Shown: positions 55,056 to 64,000, numbered from the stretch's first letter. The stretch is 64,000 nt of DNA from Alsobacter metallidurans (GCF_014636935.1 NZ_BMES01000003.1:186001-250000); one strand, 5' to 3'. Numbers and translations are program-made. The notes: generated by a model not told the origin, from the letters alone.

Positions 55056-55268
55056 TCAAGCGCGGCGGAGCGCCGGGATCGGCATGGACCGGCGGCGCAG
55101 GGAAGCGCCGCCATTGCGGCGGGTGACGAGCGGCAGGCTGATCGCGACCATCCGGCGCGCCACGGCGGCGCAGCGGTTCTCATAGCCGTCGTCGGTGGCC
55201 AGCACGGCGCGCAAGCGGGCCATTCCCTCGGGGTCGATCGCAAGAGCGTCGGCGCTCAGAATGGTCAT
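55056..55268 (-). CDS. Small hypothetical protein
   Basis: A 70-residue protein starting MTILSADALAIDPEGMARLR at 55268 with GGAGG five bases upstream. It continues with helical VLATDDGYENRCAAVARRMV and a basic tail. I recognise no family. The good ribosome site and helical first half suggest a real gene, possibly a small regulator. Confidence 0.6.
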   Translation of the reverse strand: MTILSADALAIDPEGMARLRAVLATDDGYENRCAAVARRMVAISLPLVTRRNGGASLRRRSMPIPALRRA

Positions 55269-55465
55269 CGTCGCCTCCAGGGCCGCCGGATATCGCGCCG
55301 GTAGCCTTACCATCCACTTTCGGGCTCGATGCCGGTGTGCGCGAACGCACGTGGCGAATCGCCCGTTAAGAGAAAGTTGACGGCGCAATCGGACGGCCGG
55401 AGGGCGCAATTCTGTCCGCTTTCGGGCATCTCGGAATTGTGGCGCTCCCGCTGGCGGCTTTTCGC

Positions 55466-55963
55466 TCAGAGGCCGTTCAGATCGAGCTTCCAGTACTGTC
55501 CGACGAGGTCCTTGCCAAAGCTGTGATGCCGTTCCTCGGTTTCGAGCCGGAAGCCCTCGCCCTCATAAATCCGTCGCGCCGCAAGGAGGATGTCGTTGGT
55601 CCACAGAGTCACCGACCGGTAGCCGGCAGAGCGTGCGAAGGCGAGGCATTCGCGCACCAGCCCGCGGCCCACCCCGAGCCCGCGCGCGGCGGGCTCGACA
55701 TACAGCATGCGAAGTTTCGCGGAGCCGTCCTCACCGTCCACCAGAAACACCGAGCCCAGCGCCTCGCCGCCGCGCTCGGCGATCCAGCAGCGCTCCCGGC
55801 CCGGCTTGAACTCGCGGATGAACTTCGCCGCGATCTCGGCCACGAGCGCCTCGAACTCTTCGTTCCAGCCATATTCCCGGGCGTAGAGCACGGCCTGGCG
55901 ATGAATGATCCAGCCCATGTCGCCGGGCCGGTGCTCGCGATAGGTGACGTCCTGACCCGCCAA
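55466..55963 (-). CDS. GNAT family N-acetyltransferase
   Basis: A 165-residue single-domain acetyltransferase: LRMLYVEPAARGLGVGRGLV (82-101) is the acetyl-CoA-binding motif A, and LWTNDILLAARRIYEGEGF is motif B. The N terminus YREHRPGDMGWIIHRQAVLY resembles acetyltransferases often fused to MarR regulators, but no such fusion is present. It probably starts at TTG 55963. Its target is unknown. Confidence 0.87.
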   Translation of the reverse strand: MAGQDVTYREHRPGDMGWIIHRQAVLYAREYGWNEEFEALVAEIAAKFIREFKPGRERCWIAERGGEALGSVFLVDGEDGSAKLRMLYVEPAARGLGVGRGLVRECLAFARSAGYRSVTLWTNDILLAARRIYEGEGFRLETEERHHSFGKDLVGQYWKLDLNGL

Positions 55964-56032
55964 GGCGCTTCTCCCGACGCTTCGTCCTGCGAATCATAGG
56001 CCCACCCGGGCGCGGCGCCACCCGCAAAGAAA

Positions 56033-56059
56033 AACCCCGGAGCGCACGGCTCCGGGGTT
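56033..56059 (-). terminator. Rho-independent terminator of the DUF6600-like gene
   Basis: AACCCCGGAGC (56033-56043) and GCTCCGGGGTT (56049-56059) form a perfect 11-base stem. On the minus strand it runs into TTTTTC, shortly after the stop at 56107. Confidence 0.9.
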
Positions 56060-56106
56060 GCTGCAGGCGGAGGCGCTTGGCCTCCGCCCTGACTACTCGT
56101 GGGACC

Positions 56107-58209
56107 TTACTGGTCCGAGGCGCCCGCGGGCTTGCGCGCCGCGCCGGCCGCGCCGCCGGAGGTCGAGCCGCCGCCCGCCGCGCCGCCCGCCTCGCCGCCC
56201 GAACGGCCGCCAGCGGCGCCCTCCGGGTTACGGCTGCGGGTCGCGCCCGTGGTGACGTCGGCCGGGGTCGAACGACCCTGGGCACGCTGCGGCGAAGCCG
56301 CGCCGGTCTCGCGCTCGGCGGAGCTGGGCGAAGCCTGGCCGCCGCTGCGCTCGGCGCCCTGGCTGCGGGGCTCGCCCGAACCGGAGCGCTGAGCCTGGCC
56401 GGAGCGGCTGTTCGGGCTCTTCTCGTCCGATGCGGCGGCCGGAGACGGGGCGCCGTTCGGCGAGCGACGCTCGGCCGAGCTGGTCCCGCTCTTCTGGCCC
56501 TCTTCCGTGGCCGACGACTTCGTCCCGGCGCCCGACTCCTTGGCGTCGCGCTTCCGCTCTGCAGTGGCGTCGGTCTTGCTCTTGTCGCCCGCGCGCTCGG
56601 CCTGGCTGCGGTTGCGGTCCTTGGATCCGCTGTCAGCCTGCTCGGCCGCCGATTTGCCGTCGTTCGACTTGGCATCGTTCGACTTGGCCTCGTTCGACTT
56701 GGCTTCCGTAGCCTTGCCGTCGTTGGCCTTGCCATTCGCGGCCGCGTTGGAGCGGTCCGTTCCGGGCTTCGCCGCCGTGGTGCTGCTCTTGTCGTCGGCC
56801 GGCTTGCCGGTGGACGCCGCGTTGGAGGGCGTGTCGGTGGGCTTCGCCGCCGTCGTTCCCGCCTTGTCGTCCGTCGGCTTGCCGCTCGAGGCGCTCGAGG
56901 CCGGCTTGTCGGTCGGCGACGTGCGATCGGTCGGCGCAGCGGCCGATCCGGTCGGGGCCGCACCCGGCTGGCGCTGCTGATCGCCTGTGGCGGAGGTCGA
57001 GGAAGAGCCCGAGGTCGACGCCGCGCCGGACGTGGTCGACGTGGTGCGCGCCTCCGTGGCGATCGACTGCACCTGCGAGGGCACCGGCACGGCCTCGGCC
57101 CGCGGCAGGTTGCGCGATTGGATGCGGATATTGGTTTCGCGCTCGATCACGCTCGGCTGGATCGCGAAGTTCACCGCTATGGAGCCGCGGCGCTCGACGC
57201 GGCCGATCGGCCGGGTCTCGGTGTAGATCTCGGTGACGCGCTCAGGCCGCACCTCGACCTCGGTGATCCGTTCGGCCGTGATGTTGCGGGTCTCCACGAA
57301 GGTCCATTCTTCCTCCTCGACCGTGGTGGTCGAGCCGCCGCCGCGGCGCGACGCCGTGGTGGTCGACTTCGTGCTCGTCCGGGTCGCGCGCGGCGCGTTC
57401 TCGGGCGGCAGCGGGCGCCAGCCCACATGCTGCTTGCTGCGGCGCCATTCCACCCAGGCCGGGGCCCATTCGGTGTCGGCAACCCAGACCCAACCCTGGC
57501 TCGGATCCTCGTACCAGCGGCCATAGTGGTAGGTCACCTCGGCCCAGGGCTCGTCGGATTCGAAGTACCAGCCGACCTTCTCGTTGAAGATCCAGTGGCC
57601 GTTTGTGTAGGGCTTCCAGTCGCGGCCGACGTCGCGCGGCCGGAACACTTCGCCGAGTTTCTCGACGCGCGTGAACTCGCCATTGTCGCGCACACGGTCG
57701 CGCAGCTCGGTGACGCTCACCTTCACGTTGGCGCTGGCGCTCAGGTCGGCGCGGTTCTGGCCCTGGCGGGACGAGCCGCCCTGGGGCGCCTGGGCGCTGT
57801 CCTGGCGCTGCGTGTTGGAGCGCATGTCTCGCGCCTGGCCGGAGCGCGGCGCTTCGCCCTGGGCGGCGCTGTTGCGCGACGCCGACGGTTCGGCGTCTGA
57901 GCCGCCCGTCTGGGCGCTACGGCCGTTCTGGTCCTGGTTGCCGCGTGCGGAATTCTGGCTCATGCCGCTGCGGCCCGAGCCCTGGTCGGCGGCTGCGCCG
58001 TTGCGGCGCATTTCGGTCGGAGCCGACCCGGAACTGGCCGAGCCGCCCCCTGCGGAGCCGGCGGACGACGGGCTCGAGGCCGTTGAGCCGGCGGACCCGG
58101 CCGAACCACCCGTCTGGGCCTGAGCGCCAATACCGGGGGCCATCACCACCGCGGCGGCGGTCAGAAGAGCGGCAAAGGCCGCGCCGGACAAGAATTGGTT
58201 ACGTCTCAC
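56107..58209 (-). CDS. Secreted DUF6600-like protein with long low-complexity regions
   Basis: A 700-residue protein starting at GTG 58209 with GGAGG eight bases upstream. A Sec signal (RRNQFLSGAAFAALLTAAAV, cut near AQA) is followed by Ser/Gly/Gln-rich sequence. A central domain (about 155-290) is rich in Trp and Tyr (WKPYTNGHWIF, WYFESDEPWAEVTYHYGRWY, GWRPLPP), the pattern of DUF6600 surface proteins; then an Arg/Glu/Thr beta-rich segment follows. The last 300 residues are Ser/Ala/Lys low-complexity with near-repeats such as SNAASTGKPADDK. It is probably periplasmic or cell-surface. A perfect EcfG-type promoter precedes it. Confidence 0.8.
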   Translation of the reverse strand: MRRNQFLSGAAFAALLTAAAVVMAPGIGAQAQTGGSAGSAGSTASSPSSAGSAGGGSASSGSAPTEMRRNGAAADQGSGRSGMSQNSARGNQDQNGRSAQTGGSDAEPSASRNSAAQGEAPRSGQARDMRSNTQRQDSAQAPQGGSSRQGQNRADLSASANVKVSVTELRDRVRDNGEFTRVEKLGEVFRPRDVGRDWKPYTNGHWIFNEKVGWYFESDEPWAEVTYHYGRWYEDPSQGWVWVADTEWAPAWVEWRRSKQHVGWRPLPPENAPRATRTSTKSTTTASRRGGGSTTTVEEEEWTFVETRNITAERITEVEVRPERVTEIYTETRPIGRVERRGSIAVNFAIQPSVIERETNIRIQSRNLPRAEAVPVPSQVQSIATEARTTSTTSGAASTSGSSSTSATGDQQRQPGAAPTGSAAAPTDRTSPTDKPASSASSGKPTDDKAGTTAAKPTDTPSNAASTGKPADDKSSTTAAKPGTDRSNAAANGKANDGKATEAKSNEAKSNDAKSNDGKSAAEQADSGSKDRNRSQAERAGDKSKTDATAERKRDAKESGAGTKSSATEEGQKSGTSSAERRSPNGAPSPAAASDEKSPNSRSGQAQRSGSGEPRSQGAERSGGQASPSSAERETGAASPQRAQGRSTPADVTTGATRSRNPEGAAGGRSGGEAGGAAGGGSTSGGAAGAARKPAGASDQ

Positions 58210-58247
58210 GGGGGAGTCCTCCACCTGCTGTGTTCTTCGGACCCTTC

Positions 58248-58272
58248 AACGCGACTTTGCAGGTGTTGTTCC
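58248..58272 (-). promoter_or_regulatory. EcfG-type general-stress promoter of the DUF6600-like gene
   Basis: On the minus strand GGAAC (58272-58268), 16 bases, CGTT (58251-58248), an exact match to the sigma-EcfG consensus. It ends 38 bases before the GTG start and lies wholly in the gap to the upstream receiver gene. Confidence 0.75.
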
Positions 58273-58273
58273 C

Positions 58274-58717
58274 TTACCCGAATCGGGCAGCGCTAGGGGC
58301 TGACCGGTTGTCAAGCGTCGTCGCCGCCGCACCCAGCAGTTCCGCCGGCGCATAGGGCTTGGCCACGAAGCGCGAGCCGGGCGCACACGAATCAGCCTGC
58401 AGGCGGGCGCGTCCGGACGCATAGACGATCGCCAGATCCGGCTGGACCAGCCGCGCCGCGCGCGCCAGCTCGTAGCCGTCAGGCCCCGGGCCGAGGTCGA
58501 GATCCGTCACCAGAAGATCGAAGCTGTGCTGTGACAGAAGCTCGACGGCCGTCGCGGCGTCCGCCGCCTCGGTCACCGCGTAACCTTCGTCCGCGAGGAT
58601 CTCGCCCGCCATCCAGCGCAGCAGGTCCTGGTCTTCGACCAGCAGCACCCGCCGAGGCTCCGAGAATCCCGCCATGCCGGCCGGAGCCGAGGCGGTGGGG
58701 CGATGAAACGCGATCAT
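58274..58717 (-). CDS. Single-domain response regulator
   Basis: A 147-residue stand-alone receiver with acidic pair Glu28/Asp29 (LLVEDQD), phospho-acceptor Asp72 (LLVTDLDLG), Ser101 (VYASGR) and Lys120-Pro121. It has no output domain. ATG 58717 has GAGGAGG upstream. The upstream region contains an inverted repeat TCGTTA/TAACGA (58799-58816). Its kinase is unknown; proximity to a stress-type gene suggests a link with the general stress response. Confidence 0.88.
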   Translation of the reverse strand: MIAFHRPTASAPAGMAGFSEPRRVLLVEDQDLLRWMAGEILADEGYAVTEAADAATAVELLSQHSFDLLVTDLDLGPGPDGYELARAARLVQPDLAIVYASGRARLQADSCAPGSRFVAKPYAPAELLGAAATTLDNRSAPSAARFG

Positions 58718-58925
58718 GGGGCCTCCTCAGACGCGTTGTGCGGCGACGGTTCGACCGTCCCCTCACCAACTCGGGCCCCCGCCCGCCGTTCAGGCAGATC
58801 GTTAAACTTGTAACGACATGGTCAACGCATAGTTAACCGTGCAGACAGATGCGCGCCGCGGCGGAAGGCCAAAAGCAGCCTGAAACGCGGGGGACCTCTT
58901 CAGCTGCGCATCCTGAGGCGCTGTC
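58718..58925. other. Upstream region of the receiver gene
   Basis: No gene. It contains two nearby inverted repeats, TCGTTA/TAACGA (58799-58816) and GGTCAAC/GTTAACC (58820-58838), in an AT-richer patch where the receiver promoter should be. Confidence 0.4.
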
Positions 58926-58997
58926 CAACCGTTCGAATGCCTCAATACCCTCGTCCTTCGAGAGGCCTCGCTGCGTGAGGCTCCTCAGGGTGAGGGG
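58926..58997. repeat. Dispersed palindromic repeat, second locus
   Basis: CCAACCGTTCGAATGCCTCA is followed by CCCTCGTCCTTCGAGAGGCC and an inverted arm GGCTCCTCAGGGTGAGGGG. Both the leader and the palindrome match the block at 26332-26495 (CCAATCGTTCGAACACCCTC leader), so the shared unit is longer than the palindrome. The rest of the gap to 59143 has nothing I can name. Confidence 0.75.
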
Positions 58998-59143
58998 CCT
59001 GGAAGACGCTCGAGCGATACGCACGAGGCAGGGCGCCAGCCGGCCGAGCCCGCCAGCCCCCAAACGGCATTCAGCCCGCGTCCGGTTTCCCGAAACGCGG
59101 GCTGATGGCCCGGCGCCCCCGCCAAATGAAACTCTGAGCCGCT

Positions 59144-59353
59144 TCAGCGGTCCGTCTGCTTGGCCTTGGCCAGCGCTACGTGATGCAGATGCTCGTGCGC
59201 GGCCTCGGGCAGGCGGAAGCCGAAGCCGCCGGCCATTTCGAGGCTCTGGCCGATGCGGCCATTCACGAAGCCCTCGCGCGGCCACCGCACATGGGTCGAA
59301 ACGCCGAACTTGCGCTTGCTGACAGGCCGGCCAGAGGGATGCTTCTTGCTCAC
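59144..59353 (-). CDS. Small basic hypothetical protein
   Basis: A 69-residue protein from GTG 59353 with CGGAG eight bases upstream. It opens SKKHPSGRPVSKRKFGVST and continues HVRWPREGFVNGRIGQSLEM, then a His-rich helical end (EAAHEHLHHVALAKAK). The Lys/Arg-rich start looks ribosomal but matches no ribosomal protein that I know. The function is unknown. Confidence 0.55.
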   Translation of the reverse strand: MSKKHPSGRPVSKRKFGVSTHVRWPREGFVNGRIGQSLEMAGGFGFRLPEAAHEHLHHVALAKAKQTDR

Positions 59354-59463
59354 GCGCAGACTCCGAAGAACGTGCAAGAAATGTGAGCGAAACCACTCCG
59401 CTAGGCTATTAGGGGAAAGCCGTATTTCTCAATGCAATCAGCAACTTCCACTCAAGCTCAAGC

Positions 59464-60876
59464 TCAGTTGGCCGGAAGAACCTTGCCTGGATTGAGGATG
59501 TTCTGCGGGTCCATGGCGGTCTTGATCAGCCGCATCAGGTCCACGGCCGCGTCGCCGTGCTCGGCGCGCAGGTATTTGGACTTGCCGGAACCCACCCCGT
59601 GCTCGCCCGTGCAGGTGCCGTGGAGCTCCAGCGTGCGCTGCAGGAGCACGCCGTTGAGGCGTTCGGCCTCGGCGAGTTCGGCCGGGTCGTTCACGTCGAT
59701 CAGGAAGCCCATGTGGAAATTGCCGTCGCCCACATGGCCCAGGCTGGTGACGTAAAACGGCGCGTCCTTGGTCTGCTCGCGCATGTAGAGGATGAGCTCG
59801 CCGAGCCGCGAGATCGGCACACACGCGTCCGTGCTCCAGGACTTCGCGCCCGGCCGCATCGCCAGGCAGGCGTAATGGACGTCGTGGCGCGCCTGCCACA
59901 GCCGGCTGCGCTCCTCGGGCGTGGTCGCCCACTGGAAGTTCTCGCCGCCATTGCCGAGCGCCAGCTCGCGCACGCGCTCGGCCTGCTCGGCGACGCCCGC
60001 CTCCGTGCCGACGAATTCGAAGAACAGCGTCGGCTTCTCGGGGTAGTCCAGCTTGGCGTAGCGGTTCACCGCCACCATGCTCCGGTCGTCCAGGAACTCG
60101 ACGCGCGAGATCGGGATGCCGGACTGGATGGTCTCGATAGCGGTCTGCACGGCCGCGCCCACGTCCGGGAAGGCGCAGACGGCCGCCGACATCGCTTCCG
60201 GGATGCCGTAGAGCTTCACGGTGACCTCGGTGATGATCCCGAGCGTGCCTTCCGAGCCCACGAAAAGCCGCGTGAGGTCATAGCCGGCCGAGGACTTGCG
60301 CGCCCGGCTGGCGGTCTTCACCACTTTGCCGTCGGCCAGCACCACCGTGAGGGCGATCACGTTCTCCCGCATCGTGCCGTACCGGACCGCGTTGGTGCCG
60401 GACGCGCGCGTCGCCGCCATGCCGCCGAGGCTGGCGTCGGCGCCTGGGTCCACCGGAAAGAACAGGCCGGTGTCGCGCAGATAGGCGTTGAGCTGCTTGC
60501 GGGTCACGCCGGCCTGCACGGTGGCGTCGAGATCCTCGGCATTCACTTCCACGATGGCGTTCATGCGCTTGAGGTCGATCGTGATCCCGCCTTCCAGCGC
60601 GGCCACGTGGCCTTCCAGCGAGGTGCCGGTCCCGAACGCCACGATGGGCGCCCCGTGCTTGCCGCACAGCCGCACGATCGCGCTGACCTCCTCTGTGGAG
60701 AGCGGATAGCAGACGGCGTCGGGCGCCGCGTCCGCGTGGTAGGATTCGCCCCGGCCATGGTGCTCGCGCTCGGACGCCGACGTGGTGCATCGCTCGCCAA
60801 GCAGATCCTTGAGCTCGGCGATAAGCGACGCGGTGCGGTCGTCCGGCAGTCTCCGGCGCTGGACCTGCTGAGCCAT
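59464..60876 (-). CDS. FAD-linked oxidase, D-lactate/glycolate dehydrogenase (GlcD/Dld) family
   Basis: A 470-residue flavoenzyme. The PCMH FAD-binding domain (about 45-220) contains PIVAFGTGTSLEGHVAAL, ADASLGGMAATRASGTNAVR and GSEGTLGIITEVTVKLYG. The C-terminal oxidase cap has FYVTSLGHVGDGNFHMGF and GTCTGEHGVGSGKSKYL, with the His residues of the 2-hydroxyacid dehydrogenases. It probably oxidises D-lactate to pyruvate with a cytochrome or quinone acceptor; glycolate or D-2-hydroxyglutarate is also possible. ATG 60876 has a GAGG ribosome site; ATG 60912 would add 12 residues. Confidence 0.9.
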   Translation of the reverse strand: MAQQVQRRRLPDDRTASLIAELKDLLGERCTTSASEREHHGRGESYHADAAPDAVCYPLSTEEVSAIVRLCGKHGAPIVAFGTGTSLEGHVAALEGGITIDLKRMNAIVEVNAEDLDATVQAGVTRKQLNAYLRDTGLFFPVDPGADASLGGMAATRASGTNAVRYGTMRENVIALTVVLADGKVVKTASRARKSSAGYDLTRLFVGSEGTLGIITEVTVKLYGIPEAMSAAVCAFPDVGAAVQTAIETIQSGIPISRVEFLDDRSMVAVNRYAKLDYPEKPTLFFEFVGTEAGVAEQAERVRELALGNGGENFQWATTPEERSRLWQARHDVHYACLAMRPGAKSWSTDACVPISRLGELILYMREQTKDAPFYVTSLGHVGDGNFHMGFLIDVNDPAELAEAERLNGVLLQRTLELHGTCTGEHGVGSGKSKYLRAEHGDAAVDLMRLIKTAMDPQNILNPGKVLPAN

Positions 60877-60962
60877 GGCGTTGTCCTCGGGCGTGTTTTC
60901 GTTCCTCGCCATCCGGCCTTAGCAGGCCGCCCGGTTTTGGCAAGATCGCAGACGGACCGCGA

Positions 60963-61027
60963 CCCCGGACCGCGAGCCTTTAGGCTCGCAGTCAAGCCGG
61001 GCGAGCCTGAAGGCTCGTGGTCCGGGG
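60963..61027. repeat. Three-way-junction inverted repeat (two hairpins inside a stem)
   Basis: CCCCGGACC (60963-60971) pairs with GGTCCGGGG (61019-61027). Inside lie two near-identical hairpins: GCGAGCCT/AGGCTCGC (60972-60989) and CGAGCCT/AGGCTCG (61002-61017). The whole can fold into a compact three-way junction between the divergent dehydrogenase and tex genes. Confidence 0.75.
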
Positions 61028-61112
61028 CGCTTTGACCCCGCGCTGGCGACCACGCTAAAAGCGCGGCCCCACGCCGGCGGGACGGGGGCGATTCTCTTCG
61101 GGAGCTTGGGCC

Positions 61113-63458
61113 ATGCAATCCATCAACCAGCGTATCGCGGACGCCATCGCGGGCGAGGAGCGGCAGGTCGAGGCCGCCGTGGCGTTGCTGGACGGCGGCG
61201 CGACGGTGCCGTTCATCGCGCGCTACCGCAAGGAAGTGACAGGCGGGCTCGACGACGCGCAGCTACGCACCCTCGAGGAGCGGCTGCGCTATCTGCGCGA
61301 GCTGGAGGAGCGGCGCACCGCGATCCTCGATTCGGTGCGCGAGCAGGGGAAGCTCGACGCGGCCCTGCAGCGGCAGATCGAGGAGGCCGACAGCAAGGCG
61401 CGGTTGGAGGACATCTACCTGCCCTTCAAGCCCAAGCGCCGCACCAAGGCGCAGATCGCCCGCGAAGCCGGGCTCGGGCCGCTGGCCGAGGGCCTGATCG
61501 CAGACCCGACGCGCGATCCCCGCCGCGAGGCGGAGCGCTTCGTGAGCGCCGACAAGGGCGTGGCCGGCGTCGACGAGGCGTTGGAAGGCGCCCGCTCCAT
61601 CCTGGTGGAGCGGTTTTCAGAGGATCCCGAGCTGATCGGCCGGTTGCGCGAGGACTTCTGGACGCAGGGCCGAGCCGTTTCCAAGGTCCGCGACGGCAAG
61701 GCGACCGAGGGCGCCAAGTTTTCCGACTATTTCGACTACGCCGAGAAGCTCACCCGGCTGCCGTCGCACCGCATCCTCGCGCTGTTTCGCGGCGAGAAGG
61801 AGGAGGTGCTCGAGCTGCGGCTGGAGGCCGAGCCCGAGCAGACCGGACCCCTGTCGCAGCGCCAGCCCGGCGCCTTTGAGCTCGCGATCGCGCGCCGCTT
61901 CAACGTGGCGGATCGGGGCCGGCCGGCCGACAAGTGGCTGATGGACTGCGTCCGCTGGGCCTGGCGCACCAAGATTGCGGTTCATGTCGGCCTCGACCTG
62001 CGCATGCGGCTCTGGCAGGCCGCCGAGGATGAGGCCGTGAAGATTTTCGCCGGCAATTTGCGCGACCTGCTGCTCGCCGCCCCGGCCGGCGCCCGCGCCA
62101 CCATGGGGCTCGATCCGGGGTTCCGCACCGGCGTCAAGGTCGCGGTGGTGGACGCCACCGGCAAGGTGGTGGACACGGGCGTGATCTACCCGCACGAGCC
62201 GCAGCGGCGCTGGGACGAGGCGCTGCGCACGCTGGGAGCCCTGGCGGCGCGCCACAAGGTGGAGCTGATCGCCATCGGCAACGGCACCGCCTCGCGCGAG
62301 ACCGACAAGCTCGCCGGCGAGCTCATCGCCAAGTTCCCCGAGGCCAAGCTCACCAAGGTAGTGGTGTCGGAGGCCGGCGCCTCCGTGTACTCGGCCTCCG
62401 CCTTCGCGTCCGCCGAGCTGCCGGACCTCGACGTCTCGATCCGCGGCGCGGTCTCGATCGCCCGCCGGCTGCAGGACCCGCTGGCCGAGCTGGTGAAGAT
62501 CGACCCGAAGTCGATCGGCGTCGGCCAGTACCAGCACGATCTCGCCGAACACAAGCTGTCGCGCTCGCTCGACGCCGTGGTGGAGGATTGCGTCAACGCC
62601 GTCGGGGTGGACGTCAACACGGCCTCCGCGCCGCTGCTGGCGCGCGTCTCGGGCGTGGGCGAGACGCTGGCGCAGAACATCGTCAGCCACCGCGACACCA
62701 CCGGGCCGTTCCGGACGCGCGCGCAGCTGAAGCAGGTGCCGCGGCTGGGGCCAAAGGCCTTCGAGCAATGCGCCGGCTTTCTGCGCATCCAGAACGGCGA
62801 CGATCCGCTGGATCGCTCGGGCGTCCACCCGGAGGCCTATCCGGTGGTCAGGCGGATCATCGCGGCGACAAAGAGCGACATCAAGGTGCTGATCGGCAAC
62901 GGCGCGGTGCTCCGCGGTCTCCAGGCCAAGGCCTTCACGGACGCGACCTTCGGCGTCCCCACCGTCACCGACATCCTGAAGGAGCTCGAAAAGCCTGGCC
63001 GCGATCCGCGCCCGGCGTTCAAGACCGCCACCTTCCAGGAGGGCGTCGAGACGCTGAACGACCTTCAACCCGGCATGATCCTGGAAGGCGTGGTCACCAA
63101 CGTGGCGGCCTTCGGGGCCTTCGTGGACATCGGCGTGCACCAGGACGGGCTGGTGCACATCTCGGCCCTGTCCAAGACATTCGTGAAGGATCCGCGCGAC
63201 GTCGTGAAGCCCGGCCAGATCGTTCGCGTGAAGGTGCTGGAGGTCGACAAGGCCCGCAAGCGCATCGCACTGACGATGCGGCTCGACAACGCCGCCGAGC
63301 CGCGCCCGCCGCGGGACCGGGCCCCGGAGGCGGCGCGCCCACAACGCTCCGCCCAGCCGCAGCAGCGCGCGCCGGACCGGAGCGCCGCGCCCGCGAACCC
63401 CTTCGCGGACGCCTTCCGCAAGGCCGGCATCGACAAGGGACCGCCCGGCAAGCGCTAG
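61113..63458 (+). CDS. tex: RNA-binding transcriptional accessory protein Tex
   Basis: A 781-residue Tex with all domains in order: N-terminal helical region (1-320, with [20 protein letters not shown]), YqgF-like RNase H fold (about 328-460, [20 protein letters not shown]), helix-hairpin-helix region (about 495-565, [17 protein letters not shown]) and an S1 RNA-binding domain (651-722, [20 protein letters not shown]). A disordered Pro/Arg tail follows. Tex binds nucleic acids and transcription complexes and is widely conserved in bacteria. Confidence 0.96.
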   Translation: MQSINQRIADAIAGEERQVEAAVALLDGGATVPFIARYRKEVTGGLDDAQLRTLEERLRYLRELEERRTAILDSVREQGKLDAALQRQIEEADSKARLEDIYLPFKPKRRTKAQIAREAGLGPLAEGLIADPTRDPRREAERFVSADKGVAGVDEALEGARSILVERFSEDPELIGRLREDFWTQGRAVSKVRDGKATEGAKFSDYFDYAEKLTRLPSHRILALFRGEKEEVLELRLEAEPEQTGPLSQRQPGAFELAIARRFNVADRGRPADKWLMDCVRWAWRTKIAVHVGLDLRMRLWQAAEDEAVKIFAGNLRDLLLAAPAGARATMGLDPGFRTGVKVAVVDATGKVVDTGVIYPHEPQRRWDEALRTLGALAARHKVELIAIGNGTASRETDKLAGELIAKFPEAKLTKVVVSEAGASVYSASAFASAELPDLDVSIRGAVSIARRLQDPLAELVKIDPKSIGVGQYQHDLAEHKLSRSLDAVVEDCVNAVGVDVNTASAPLLARVSGVGETLAQNIVSHRDTTGPFRTRAQLKQVPRLGPKAFEQCAGFLRIQNGDDPLDRSGVHPEAYPVVRRIIAATKSDIKVLIGNGAVLRGLQAKAFTDATFGVPTVTDILKELEKPGRDPRPAFKTATFQEGVETLNDLQPGMILEGVVTNVAAFGAFVDIGVHQDGLVHISALSKTFVKDPRDVVKPGQIVRVKVLEVDKARKRIALTMRLDNAAEPRPPRDRAPEAARPQRSAQPQQRAPDRSAAPANPFADAFRKAGIDKGPPGKR

Positions 63459-63514
63459 CGGCTGCGCCTTGACCGCAACCCTCGCGGGCGCCCATCATTC
63501 GCCCGGGAGGACCC

Positions 63515-64000
63515 ATGGCCGAACCGAAGCCCTTCGGGACCGAGCCGTTCCGGCCCGGCGCCGGCGACACCAGCGCGCTGCGCGAGCCGGACCTCGCGCT
63601 TCTGCGCACCATCCTGGACAGCATTCCGGGACGCGTCGCCTTCGTGGATTTCGAGAACCGCTACGTCTACGTCAACCGCGAGTTCCTGACCTTTCACAAG
63701 CGCACCGCCGAGGAGGTGATCGGCCGCGAGGTCCGCGAGGTGCTGGGCGAGGCCGCCTATAATCAGGTGAGCGGATACAACGCCCGGATCCGCGCCGGCG
63801 AGATCGTCCGTTGGGAGGGCTGGATCACCTACGCGACCGCGGGGCGGCGCTACATTCAGCAGACCTACACGCCCTACTCCCCCGGCGGCGGCGCGCCGCA
63901 GGGCAACATTGCGTTCGGGCGCGACCTTACCGAGATGAAGGAGCAGGAGCGCGAGCTCGCCGAGCGCACCGCCGAGATCGAGCGCCAGCGCGTCCGCATT
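63515..64000 (+). CDS. PAS domain signalling protein, N-terminal part (runs off right edge)
   Basis: ATG 63515 with GGGAGG six bases upstream opens a frame that continues to the window end (162 codons). Residues about 28-145 form a PAS domain: LLRTILDSIPGRVAFVDFEN, YVYVNREFLTFHKRTAEEVI and a PAC-like end NIAFGRDLTEMKEQ. A coiled coil (LAERTAEIERQR) then leads into a missing output domain. A histidine kinase or diguanylate cyclase is most likely. Confidence 0.85.
   Translation, partial: MAEPKPFGTEPFRPGAGDTSALREPDLALLRTILDSIPGRVAFVDFENRYVYVNREFLTFHKRTAEEVIGREVREVLGEAAYNQVSGYNARIRAGEIVRWEGWITYATAGRRYIQQTYTPYSPGGGAPQGNIAFGRDLTEMKEQERELAERTAEIERQRVRI

Noticed and set aside
58820-58838. GGTCAAC/GTTAACC as a defined operator of the receiver gene
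   Set aside because: The repeat is imperfect and there is no matching regulator. It is noted only as part of the upstream region.
59144-59353. Ribosomal protein L28 or similar for the small basic protein
   Set aside because: Although rich in Lys and Arg at its start, it lacks the conserved residues of any small ribosomal protein I know.

Overview
This is a GC-rich alphaproteobacterial chromosome segment, most likely from Hyphomicrobiales (Rhizobiales). The reasons are the PHB genes with a PhaR regulator, the HWE-family histidine kinase, purS-purQ separate from purL followed by bolA and a CGFS glutaredoxin, EcfG-like stress promoters, and dispersed palindromes of a kind common in this order. 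I see no rRNA, tRNA, CRISPR array, prophage or insertion sequence.

Left edge (1-7163): the most unusual part. A translationally coupled minus-strand trio looks like the sctX-sctY-sctV cassette of a Ysc-type (non-flagellar) type III secretion system. The rest of that system should lie left of position 1. Beside it is a divergent small gene with a strong terminator. Next comes a 437-residue, proline-rich linker protein whose C-terminal half carries a GDPH motif like that of calcium-triggered self-cleaving DUF1521/MIIA domains (rhizobial effector NopE). An FkbM methyltransferase and a small unknown protein follow.

7164-18755: a PHB-depolymerase-type esterase with a ribbon-helix-helix regulator that sits beside a clear operator; a LysR gene divergent from an enolase-superfamily enzyme plus a TRAP transporter, facing a GMC oxidoreductase (an acid-sugar or hydroxy-acid catabolic island of unknown substrate); trmO; and modABC for molybdate uptake.

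18800-25141: a stress block. A glycosyltransferase and amylo-alpha-1,6-glucosidase pair, and a PRC-barrel gene, each follow an EcfG-like promoter. Between them are an HWE PAS kinase and a stand-alone receiver.

25227-39822: core metabolism (purSQ, purL, bolA, grxD, accA, gloB) with an orphan TadG-like gene and a repeat block between purQ and purL. An arsC-aquaporin pair, a periplasmic L,D-transpeptidase, small acetyltransferase, cupin and exporter genes, and a winged-helix protein complete the region.

39823-53294: PHB synthesis and control (phaB, phaA, phaR), an EAL protein with a dead GGDEF site, rpmF, a glycosyltransferase and methyltransferase pair, 3-hydroxybutyrate dehydrogenase coupled to a patatin-like hydrolase, a Zur-like repressor, and isoprenoid genes ispG and ispA.

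53295-64000: mtgA, a CHAD protein, a GNAT enzyme, a secreted DUF6600-like protein with a perfect EcfG promoter, a receiver protein, a FAD-linked 2-hydroxyacid dehydrogenase, tex, and the start of a PAS sensor cut by the window edge. Family assignments come from motifs and gene order read by eye; no database search was possible.
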